64,000 bases of DNA. Origin: Moniliophthora roreri (taxonomy: Eukaryota > Basidiomycota > Agaricomycetes > Agaricales > Marasmiaceae). Of the stretch, positions 45,766 to 56,329 are shown piece by piece. The position numbers were made by a program, and so were the translations under genes. Where the stretch lies: the NCBI GenBank assembly GCA_001466705.2, contig LATX02000008.1, forward strand, positions 1 to 64,000, in the 5' to 3' direction. The notes below the pieces were generated by a model. That model had not been told where the DNA came from and searched no databases. It was given only the letters and a program-made list of their open reading frames with translations. Position 1 is the first letter of the stretch, and the number at the start of each line of letters is the position of its first letter.

Positions 45766-47221
45766 ATGGCTTCACCAAGTGCGTATTCAAGGCCTGAGAA
45801 TCCTCAGAAATGCTCAAACATGCTTTCAGATCTCACGATTCCATCCTTATTCAATGTCAAGGGCAAAATAGGTCACCCTTCACCATGTCAATCGGCAATT
45901 TGATTTCTCATAACATATTCGCTGAACAGTCCTTGTAACGGGAGGGAGCTCCGGAATCGGAAAGAAGATTGCAGGAGGATTTGCACAAAATGGTGCAAAG
46001 GTGTATATCGCGTCACGGAAGGAATCGCAGTTGAAAGAGGTGCGTCATCTACCTCTCACGAGCAACGAGCAGACTTTTACGGACCCTAGGCCGTCGCCGA
46101 ACTGAGCAATAACGCTACTGGATCAGTGCACTACATTGTAGCAAATGTCGGCGTGAGTACGTTCTTTTTGGGGTGTCAAGAAGAATTCGGCTACAGCTAC
46201 GAAAGTCCAAAGCAGGATGTGATGCTCTCATCAGCGAATTTAAAAAACGTGAATCTAAGCTGCATGTTCTTGTTAACAACTCAGGGATCACTTGGGGTGG
46301 GCCATACGATGACTTTCCTGAAGATAAGGGATGGGACAATGTCTTCAACATGAACGTGAAGAGTATATTCTACAGTACGTCTCATCCACTCTGACGTTTG
46401 GCCATCTCATCCAGATCTTTCAACCTGTACAGTGACTGCAGGGTATGTTTCCTTACTTTTTGGCCCTCGTATTGAGCTCAGTCATTACTTAGTCTCACTG
46501 ACCTACTATGCAAAGACTCAAATGCGTATGATCCTGGTCGTGTCATCAACATCTCTTCCACGGCATCGGTTGAACCGGGCGCTGAAGGCTTCCTAAGCGC
46601 CCCCGGCAATGGTACATGGAGCTGTGCGTCACTGAAGCCTTATGTCTTCCCCACTTGCCACTAACATAAGTGCCTAGATCAATCCAGTAAAGCTGCTGGT
46701 ATATACGTGATCTCTATTCCAACCCCAACTGCATGCTCATGCTACCACTCCAGTGAACCATTTGACTTCCGTCTTGGCTATGAAGCTTGGTCCTAGCCAT
46801 GTCACGTACGTCCTTATCCATTGACACCGGGGCCCTGGCCCCGATATCGTGCTCTATATCCCAGTGTCAACGCTATACTACCCGGGTTCGTATAATCTTT
46901 TCACTGATAATTCTTGCATCTCACTTTGGGCTCCTCATCTTAGTCTCTTCCCAAGTAAAATGACTGCATTTGGAATGAGAACTGTGGGCGAAGAAACCTT
47001 CAACTCCATTCAACCGACTGGTAAGTTGACGCCCTGGTAGTCTCATCCCCTCGGCATCATCTGACCCGTTCATAGGTCGGTATGGTACCCCAGAAGACAT
47101 GGCTGGCCTTGCCTTATTCCTTGCGTCCCCTGCGTCTGCTCATATCACTGGTGCCCACATCCTACTCGACGGTGGTGCAAGGTACAATGCCCTGAGAATA
47201 GCACCTGCCACTAAACTTTGA
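45766..47221 (+). CDS. Short-chain dehydrogenase/reductase, 3-oxoacyl-ACP reductase-like
   Basis: NAD(P)-dependent reductase of the classical SDR fold, likely cytosolic. Eleven exons join with every phase consistent: 45766-45871, 45930-46039, 46090-46152, 46206-46374, 46433-46442 (10 bases), 46493-46623, 46678-46698, 46754-46805, 46865-46885, 46944-47020 and 47076-47221. This gives 301 aa. A second Met at 45820 would give 283 aa, closer to the family start ([14 protein letters not shown]). Seen: cofactor motif [27 protein letters not shown] (NNAG-like), [10 protein letters not shown] with the catalytic Ser region, YQSSKAAVNHLTS (catalytic Tyr and Lys), NAILPGLFPSKMT, and [20 protein letters not shown]. 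It resembles fungal proteins labelled rhamnolipid-type 3-oxoacyl-ACP reductases; the substrate is unknown. One donor is GTTCGT instead of GTAAGT-like. It is convergent with the next gene. Confidence 0.88.
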
Positions 47222-47427
47222 ACGCTGTCGAGAGGCTCGTTCTTGTCACTTTGCTGTTAAAACCAGTTTATGGCTTGCACATGGATCCCTGGATTGTACG
47301 ATACATGTCATCACCTTGCCTATCATACACTGCATTCCTCTAGAAGTCCCAGAATACCCAAAATACCGAATGTAGTAAAAAAAAAAAGAGTCCGAAAAGA
47401 GTGAAGCGACCACAATTCCAGTTCAGA

Positions 47428-49167
47428 TTAGCGTGCCTTGTCTTCGCCTTCACCTTCTTCCTGATGACGACCTGATACCTGCAAGCCAGCTAGGCCATCG
47501 ATGATATCTCTCGATCCTGTGCGACTATGGTGACCAGGGGTACCCGTGCAGGCCCTCATCACATCAGCTCCACTCCCGTCGCCGTATGCTCCTTGTTTCC
47601 GTTTCCCATTGCTCTGGTTCAGCTTCGCAACCTGGTCTAGAATAGCATAGTAAAGGGCCTTGTTGAATCCTACACATTGAAGTCCGATACAAGCGACCTT
47701 GAGGGCTCCAGCAGCATAGAGTTGAGCAGTTTCGTACACGTTTTGCGGAGAGATATTCTTTCTGCCTGCGAGGGTTTCTTTGATGATGGCTTGAGTCGTC
47801 TGCGCAGATATAGCGTCAACACACGCACAATAAACAAAGGCGAGTAGCGTTACCTCGTTAGACAGTGCTTCCCATTCCTTTTGTGTCAAATCGTCCAGCC
47901 TGAAAGCCTTATACACGCCAGCATAGTACCATTGACCACTCTTGTTGTAGAAGCATTCTGCAGATACTATGCGTCAATAAACCCAACTTGGAATATAAGA
48001 ATGGTGCTTGCCTGTGGCGCTCGAGATGCCACCAAAGACGTCGACGGACGACCAGCGGTGAGCCGTTGTTACGCGTGGGTTAGTGCTGCATTTGAATACG
48101 GGAGTCAGAAAGTAGCCATGCTCTTCACGTTGAGGGCACCAGGAAGTCGTTAGTTCATTCAAAGCGCGATAGTTAGAAAGTCTGGAAAAAGTAAGGCATC
48201 CACTTCTGAAAGTAATTAGACCAAGCAGACGCACGGATTTCGAAGAAGCTATTGAAAGGATGAACGTTGGACAAAATCGTGCACAAAGTGGCGACTTACA
48301 CCGAGAAATTCATGAAGGGTATAAGAAGAGGGTATCATAATTGGCTTAAGAGCATCCTCGGGAGCGTCTGCAGGGAGTGGAATTGATGCTAGTAGTTTGT
48401 TTCTTGCTTCGATCAAATCTTCCGCTTCGCCGGATGGTGAGGATCGTACAATCTACAATCGGTCAGAGGTGCCTTGAGCAGTGATATGCCGTGCCGTGAA
48501 ATAGTACCGTAAAGTCGAGGTCGTTATCGTCAATCTGCAGGATCGTCTGGCAACTGTTGTTACTGGCAGTGCTCGAAACAGAGTCTATAGATGCTCCAGA
48601 GCTGGTCCTTGACAGAACGGGGGGTGTAGTCCGGTGGTAGACGAAAGGGTTCAAGAAAGGCGCTACTAGATGGTTCTTGCTATTGAAACTTTCATGCTCG
48701 ATGGTGGTCTGCCTGTGCCGTTAGTGGAGAACGAAAGATAGAACAAAATACGATACCTGGGGTCCTGAATCATTCTCCTTGTCCTTCTGCATCTTTCTCT
48801 CCTCTAGCGATTTTGTTGCACAAGGCGCCACTTGGCTCGTTTGAACTGGCTGGCCAGGCGATTGATTCTGGAGGCTCTCTAGCAGAACTGTCTTTTGTCT
48901 CAGCGAGTTGTATGCGTCCACCAGACGTTTTACGGTAGCGTCGCGAGCAGTGATAGCATCTTGAACCTTTCTCCTTTCCTTCTCGATCTCGATGGACATG
49001 TCTACGATTCGGAAAAGCTCCTGTACACCGACAAAGCTAAGGACTGCTCCCAAGTGCAATGCGATTACCTATATACTTACATTTCCCTTCGATATTTCCT
49101 GCTTTTGCTTTGATGAATCAGCTTCGTTGGAGGAAGAGACGCGTTCATGACGAAATTCGTCGGACAT
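47428..49167 (-). CDS. Protein with a C-terminal DUF6697-like domain and N-terminal coiled coil
   Basis: Exons seen: 49167-49081, 49020-48757, 48708-48508, 48452-48300, 48205-48012, 47957-47854 and 47799-47428, about 457 aa. The start MSDEFRHERVSSSNEADS has an upstream in-frame context free of other Mets. The N-terminal part (IEIEKERRKVQDAI, VKRLVDAYNSLRQKTVLLES) should form a coiled coil. The middle is Ser-rich. The C-terminal part has TTSWCPQREEHGYFLTPVFK, TNPRVTTAHRW, CFYNKSGQWYYAGVYKAFR and ETTQAIIKETLAGRKNISPQ, which I recognise as a basidiomycete domain of unknown function (I believe DUF6697). The intron after 48012 starts GC (GCAAGC) and ends CAG, and the frame requires it. Between 48300 and 48205 one base is unaccounted for, so a micro-exon or an indel may be hidden there. 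Function unknown. Confidence 0.65.
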
Positions 49168-49671
49168 TGGATGGTGGTCAAGAAGAAAAGGTCAAATCGA
49201 GCGCTTACTACTAGACGCGTCACTACCCACCTAAAAGCCTCCCTGTATCGGTAAATCGGTACTCAAATGAAACGATCCTTGATGCTTCTCAACGTACTTC
49301 TCTAAGGCGCAACAATACTAAACAGTGCCATGGACGATACTTAATTGAGAACTGATTCTAAAGGAGCCAAGCTCTTTACTTAGGTGCTGCCTTGCCATGC
49401 TCTGGAGGTTCTAATCACTCTGGGGCTTTTCAGAAAGCTCACTGCGTACTCCCACTATGAAAGGTGCTACAAATACTAGTAAGAACACTCACGTAGTCGA
49501 ACGATTTTCCAGTCGGTTCCCGAGGTCTGAACGAAGATTAACCGCTTTATGACGTCCTTATTCCGATATGTACAAGCATATCCAACAAGAAATGCTACAT
49601 TATTTTGCCTATAATCCCTTACTATATAGACGGTTGAGATGGACGTCCAATCTACGAGATTCCAATTGAAA
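49168..49671. other. Intergenic stretch upstream of the DUF6697-like gene
   Basis: It holds the promoter side of the minus gene at 49167 and the 3' flank of the intersectin gene. No open frame of note and no clear TATA box. Confidence 0.6.
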
Positions 49672-52600
49672 TTAGCCGCGACTACGCCGAGTAGCTCGTC
49701 TCTCGGCGTCTTTACACTTGCGTATAGCCTTTTCTATGGCTTCCACCCATACTGAAAGAAAGCGTCAAATAATATGTATCGACAGCAACGACGTGGAGTC
49801 TTACTTTGACAATCCCGTACAGACGTGGCCCTGAGATTAATTGCCTCCCCACCCCGAGGGTAAGGAAGCGCGATTTGGAATCCGAGATCATCTGCTAATG
49901 TTTGAGCGTCTCGCGGAGTGCAAGCAGCGGTTGAAAGGTACCTCTCCCGCCCGGTAAATCCCTAACCTGGGCTTCAGAAAGTGCTATGGGCTGGAAACCG
50001 TACTAAAGTCAATTCAGCGAATGAGAGGCTAGCAACTTTTTCCTGACCATTCGGTATAGATTTTTCACGGTCGCGTCGGTGAGTACCAGTATATCACTGC
50101 ACAGTAATGCATGCAGCTTCCGCCCACTCTTAGCTTTCAACAAAGTACCCTCCTTGAGTAGTTGGCGGGACCCCATGTGTCGAGTAGGCGCCGTCAAGTC
50201 GAGTCGCCTGAATTACCATCAGTTTTGAGTGACTCGAGTACTTTTACAACGAACCCTTGTCCGATCCACAAGTGTTGCGATACGGTCTTCAGTTTTTCTT
50301 GCCCTTCCTGTTCCCGAATGGTCTCATTGATATGATCGAGGATTTTCTCTGCCATCTCAAGGGAGGTCTGAACTGCATCTTGTTCCTCTTTGGATTCGGT
50401 GTAATGGAGAACCTAGGGCAATTTTAGTTCGTTCAATTGTATAATGGCCTAGAGTTTTCACCTGTCTGATGAGAAGGGGGTATCTCGTTATCCGTTGCAC
50501 TACAGATAGCCGTCAGCAACGTAATCGCTCGTTTAGCAAGGGCACGAACTAGGTATCAAGAGATAGCTGGAAAGGTCAAGGTTGCGTGTTGATGGATCTT
50601 CTCTGAGACGCTGAAAGAGGATCGAGACGGGTTCACATGACCGTTTGCAACAAAATTTACCTGTAAATGTAAGGCAAGTTCGGAATTGGTATCCCGGAGA
50701 GACTGCAGAACTTTGATGGCGTTCGACTGGTTAACACAATATTCCATGTACACCCCCATGTTGGACATGTGACTCTGCAGAATGTCACCAATCTTGTCAA
50801 TGTACAATCGGCAGTCTTTCTGTCTTTCTTCAAGAGAGCTTACGAAAGCCTGATCTTGCGCTGTCAGAAGCTGCAGAGGTGCAGGGAATCCATTACTGAC
50901 CGTATTCGTCAACAGAATGTCCTCAATGTTTGCAAAAACCACAGTGATCGCTTTCATGTCCAGCAAGGGCAACATGCTCGAATAGAATACCTGAAAATGA
51001 AAATAGTTCAGAAACGCCTGCTACCAAGCGTGTATCCTCTCACCTCTACGACAAGCTGCAAATCATGCACGTAAGCACTTTCCGTTGAGATGAGCTCGAA
51101 GATGGCCTGCAATACATTTAGCGAGAAGCGGGATTGGGTAGGAAAAGTCCACACCTCTTGACGTCGTCGCTCAGTGGCTGGTATACCGTCAAGAGCTGTT
51201 TTGTCGACAAGACTCGCCCAAGACTAGTTATTGTCAGTCGGCGTGAACACGAATGAAGATTGTACACGTACACTTCCAAACGCTGGGCTATTTGCCCGCG
51301 TGGTATTTTCAGCAGGTGTGTTGAGAATCGGACCGGAGATGGTGAGTGTACGTCGTTCAGTTTCCACAGGAGTCTTTCGGCCGAGGAAACCTAATATGCT
51401 CGAGTGCGCACGACCCTCGTCTCGAGGCATAGGAACAGAAACGCTCGAGGTAGTCGGCGAAGGGGATGGAACGCTCGAATCCACAGACGCGAAAGAAAGA
51501 CGATTTGCGCTGAGCTGAGCCTGTTTGAAAGACTCGTATCTGTCGTACGCGTCATTGAGGTGTGTAACATGGTCAGTAGTTCCGTGTTCAGGAGTCGGGG
51601 GTAAGTCTTTCGTAGATGAGATTGATAGTCTTTGAGGAGCAGCAGGAGGCGGTCTCCGCTTTGACCTTCGTCTAACAGGAGGTTTGACATCCTGTTTGAT
51701 AATCAATCCGGCAGCTTCCAGGACCATCTGTCGCTCGTGCTCCCTTGCAGCACGATCCTCCTTACTTTCAGGTTCATCGTCATCGTCATCGTCATCGTCA
51801 TCATCTGATGCTTCTAATGAAAGATAATCAGATCCGCTTTCAGATTTATCGTCCTCCTCATTTTGATCCACAGCTGATGGTATCGCTCTGGCCTCCTGGG
51901 TAACCGTTGAGATATCCGATATCCCCTCAGCCGCTGCTATAGGTGTGCGTATCGAGGCTGACTCGACAAGTTCTTCACTTATCGATACTTGTGTTTGGTG
52001 ATACCCATCTGAGCGAAGTAGCAGATATCCATTCCGAGGTAAGAAATTTATTGAGGCGATACATGTGAATATAAAAGAAAAAAACCAAATTTTAGCCTGT
52101 CTGTCGTAGAGAACGCCGAGCAGAGGAGCTGGGAAAATAGGGTGTAGTCACTAACCCTCGACAAGTTCTAAGTACGCAGCGGGTACAATGAATACCACGC
52201 CACCTTGTTCTGCCTTCCACCATTCATCCTCGCTTGCGTCTATGATAGTAACTTCGTCTCCTTCTGCGACCGACAACTCGTCGGGGTTCTCGCCAGTGTA
52301 GGTGTAGATTGCTTTGGCTTTCACTACAATAGGCTTGTTGAGTGCTTGATCATCATACTCAAGTATATGGAACTCACGTTGCTTTATTTCCTGCACATAG
52401 GTCTTTGGGAATAGCCCAGATTTGCCGGTGCTGACAAGAGTGCCATGCCACCAATCGCCTCCTGTCTTTGAGGGACTAGCCGTAAGGATCAAATTCTCGC
52501 CAAAGCCTATTAGAATATGAGTAAAAGGTAGCCCGACTCAACACATTTCAACTTACTCAGGTCCTCAGGACCATCTCCTTCGAAAGGATACAACGTCCTG

Positions 52601-55600
52601 ACTCGCTTCTCTGAGAGCCCCTTAGAACCAGCACATCGACCATAAAAGTGAACTCACTGATAGACATATCGATATCAGCCAAACTATCCGAAGCCGCTTC
52701 CTCAACCTGTATATTAGGAATCGGAGTGACATGGTTCCCCACACGACCAGAAGCATCCTCCGGCCCTTCATCGCTACTATCATCACTCTTCTCGTTCTCT
52801 TCGAGTGTAGAGGGCAAACGCTCCACAGGGGGAATAGCATTCCTAGCATCGGCGGCTAATCCTGCATACCAATCAACAGATTGACGATTTGTAGACGCAT
52901 TTGAGACGTCCGAGACCATTGGTGCGGAGGTTGGTAGTGATTCCGCTGGAGGAGAAGGTGCACGGTCGGCAGCATTGATGTTGATGTGAGTTGGTGGAGC
53001 GTTATCACCCAACACTGCACCTGCAAGTTGAGGTCCACTCTTGTCCACGGTCTTTGTAGGTCGTAGCTTCAGGCCACCACGAATAGACCCAAGGAGAGCA
53101 CTGCGATCGCCTGGGGCTGCGGGAGCGGGAGGTGTACTACCATCCGACATTGGTGGTGGTGGAGGAGCTACCGGTGCAGCTGGTGCTGGGGGTGGTGGTG
53201 GCGCAGTGGGTGCTGCAGGAGCGGCTGGCGCTGGTGGTGGAGTGGGCGCTACCGGTGCCGGTGAAGCTGGACCACTGCCAGGTGCAGGCGTGGTTCGACC
53301 GAAGAGCTTGCTAGCGATGTCGTTCTTGAAGCTATTAATCTTGTTCATTTCATCGTCACTATCAGAATCATCATCCTTCTCTTCAATGACGTCCCAATCA
53401 TCGCCATCGAGGTTCGAGGAGGCGGTGTTATACGGGGTCTTGACAGGAGTGGGAGTAGTCGATGTTGTTCTGATAGGAGTTGGTAAACTCGAAGCTGCTG
53501 CTGGAGCAGCAGGTGCGGCAGGTGCGGCAGGCGCCGGAGGAGGTGAAGTGACTGGTTTTGACCATGGATTCGTGGATGTAGTACTTGCTGCCGGAGTACT
53601 TGCTGGAGAGGCACCACTATTGCCTTCCTTGATCAACCGGCTGAAAGGATTTGTACTGGCTTTGTCGGTAGGAGGACTAGCAGCTGCAGGAGCTGGCAGT
53701 GATGCAGGAGGAGCAGGAGGAGGCGTTTGTTCAACAACGGGTGTAGCTTGCTTGTTCTTCATGGCTTGGATCTTGGCCTGGTATCGCTCCTCTTCCAGCC
53801 TTGCTTCCTCCTCTTCTTTCTCAAGCTGTCTAAGTCGAGCCTCACGAGCTTCACGCTGTTTCCTTAGTTGCTCTTCACGTGCACGAATGACTTCTTCCTC
53901 TGGATCTGGTTCAGCAGGTGCTGGGGGTGCCGCTGGTGCTGGTGCTGGTGCCTTTGGAGGAGGCGGTCGAGGAGCGCCTCTGGGCTTCGGGGGAGGTGGT
54001 GCAGCTTTCGGCTTTGGAGGTGGCGGGGCCGATTTAGGCGCTGGAGCAGGAGGGGGTGCTGTCTTCGCGGTTGATGGAGGTGTAGAAGGGGCAGGCGATG
54101 TCTTGCCCTCCTTAGCAGCCCTCTCTCGTTCTAAACGTTCTCTTCTCGCGGCTTCCCTCTCGGCAGCCTCCTTTTCAGCAGCTTTCGCCTTCTCTTCAGC
54201 TTCTTTCTTCTCTTGCTCCAGCCTGTCCTCAACGCTCGTATCGACTGGAGTGGCAGATGGTGTCACGACTAGGCCGAGAGCGGCTTTACGTGCCTCAATA
54301 CGACGCTGAGCTTCAGCTCTCGCGAAAGCTTGACGTTCAGCTTGTGTCATATTCTTCGTGGGAGGTGCTGGAGAAGCAGCTGGTTTAGGTGCGGGTGGTG
54401 GATCTCTAATAGTACTGGCAGGCGCTGATGCCGGTACTGGAGGCGGTGAACGTTCTCTTGGAGGAGCGGGACTAGAACGTCCATAGTCATCCCGACGAGG
54501 TGACCTAGGTCGATCATAATCATCGCGGGGCCCTCTCGAATAAGGTCTGTCCCGGTTGTCATATGCGCCACGTGAATAGGGTCTGTCACGGTCATCATAT
54601 GCACCCCTTGAGTATGGCCTGTCTCTGTCATCGTCATACCGCCCCGAGGCAAACCGTTCTCTTTCTCGATCGTCTCGGTCATCGTATCTCCCGAAGCGAT
54701 CGTTGGCATGATCTCTATCCCTTGCCCACTGTCTCTTCTCCCTTTCTCGTCTCTCGTCTCTGGCCTTGATCTTTCTCTCAACTTCGGGCAGCTTCTCATG
54801 TCTAAGAGTAAGCAGCTCACGCTCCAAACGTCGCTTCTCTTCTTCCTTTGAACTCGTCCGTGGAGGCCGCGACAGGTACTCGAGGTCCTCTGCTATCCGC
54901 TTGACACGGTATTTAAGATCTTCCATCCCAGAATCCAGTGCCTCATCCTCTGCCGACCGAGTCGCATTGGCCTCACTGCTACGGTCAATGTTGTCTAGCA
55001 TACGCTTGACATCGTTGAGATCCGCGTCAGCACCGACCTCATTTCGCGAGCGCACATTTCTGCGATCAACGTGACGAGAACGAGGTTGGTAAACAGACTC
55101 GGCAGAGCCTTCATCGGTGTGCTTATAGATAGTAGCATCACGTCGAGGATCCAATGAGGTTTCAGAAGAATTGAATGAACGACTCTTCATCTTGGAGACC
55201 GGGGAGTCAATATCGCGTGTCTCGTTCTTGAGAATGTCTTTGAGGATGTCAACTGAACGGTCAAGATCTCGATGTGACGGCGGAACAAGCTCTGGGGGGA
55301 GCTGTTCCGGAATTTCATTGCCATTGAGTCCTGGCATAATTAGAGTAATACTCAAGGTAGATCATGGGAGACTCACCTCGATAGATAAGACCCATCGCAA
55401 CATGGAACTCGCCAATGTTCAGCTTTCCACGATCATCGACGTCAGCAAGTGTCCTGGAAACCAGAATCAAAACCTATTTATTCGCGAAGACAGAAGACTA
55501 ACCAGATACGGGCCAAATCATCCTTACTCAGACCACTCTGACCGAATACCTCCAACGCGGTTTGACCACTGATAAACCCTGTGCTCTGCGCGTCCCAAGC

Positions 55601-56329
55601 CCTGAAAATCTGGTCGTACTGCTTCTTCTCAGCTTTCGAAAGGGCCCAGGGTACCTTTGGCGCGGTCGTCCCTCGTTGTTCCTGATTGTAATTTTGGATA
55701 GACTGCTGTAGGTTGAGACCACCTTGGAGCTGCTGAGATGGCAATTGAGGCATACCACCTGCTCCGTATGGAGCTGAGGTATTCAAAGGCATGAAGGTGC
55801 TCGACATCATCTGCAGCCTCGGATCCACGTAACCTGTCATCTGTGGTACCAGAGGGCGTGCCATGGGTCCACCACCTGCAGGCGATGGAGTAAGGAATCC
55901 GCCACCCTGCTGCTGTCCTCCAAGCATCGATGGATTCTGTTGTTGGAACTGACTTGGAAGAGGTGGTACTGGGGGCGGCGCAGGTGCAGGTCGATGTCCT
56001 AGTTGCTGCTGCATCATTCCGCCAGCTCCCGGGAAGCCTGTCGGTTGTGACTGTAAGAAACCAGATCCCGGGAATCCAGTTTGCTGAGGTTGTTGAAAAC
56101 CAGTCTGCTGAGGCTGTTGAAAGCCTTGAGGACCCTGCCCTGGAAATCCGGTTCTTTGGGGAAGCAAACCGCCAGCTCCTGGATTAAAGCCCTGCTGGAA
56201 TTGCGAACCCTGCTGAAACTGCGGATTTTGCTGCTGAAATTGTGGATTTTGCTGGAATTGAGGATTGCCACCAGGGAATCCAGTCTGCATGGGATACTGG
56301 AATCCTGGTTGCTGACCCCATTGCGACAT
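49672..56329 (-). CDS. Intersectin/Pan1-like endocytosis scaffold: EH, coiled coil, WH2, two SH3, DH-PH
   Basis: Eighteen exons splice in consistent phase to 1902 codons: 56329-55503, 55453-55377, 55330-52658, 52610-52557, 52506-52378, 52323-52156, 52008-51272, 51223-51155, 51106-51044, 50990-50901, 50849-50661, 50610-50550, 50499-50462, 50412-50255, 50207-50048, 49990-49942, 49891-49805, 49751-49672. Domains: Q/G-rich N-terminus with Q-x-T-G repeats; one EH domain, about 229-302 (RIWTLADVDDRGKLNIGEFH); Arg/Asp-rich repeats RDRPYSRGAYD; coiled coils; Pro-rich tract; WH2 near 1040-1060 (SALLGSIRGGLKLRPTKT); SH3 at about 1193-1253 and 1254-1309; a 10-Asp run; DH 1579-1760 (AIFELISTESAYVHDLQL, MQRITRYPLLIRQ); PH about 1778-1890. 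Pan1 links clathrin endocytosis to Arp2/3 actin. Fusion to a RhoGEF matches intersectin and, as I recall, Cryptococcus Cin1, so it likely activates Cdc42-type GTPases at endocytic sites. I see one EH domain only; Pan1 has two. Confidence 0.9.

Noticed and set aside
53041..54309. 422-codon open frame on the plus strand, Gly/Ala-rich
   Set aside because: It is the antisense of the Pro/Ala-rich exon of the intersectin gene; biased codons on the real strand remove stops on the other. No domain and no start context.
49672..56329. Separate Pan1 gene (52.1-56.3 kb) and RhoGEF gene (49.7-52.0 kb)
   Set aside because: The exon ending at 52156 joins the exon starting at 52008 in phase (ELVE then DGYHQTQ), and all 18 exons form one frame.
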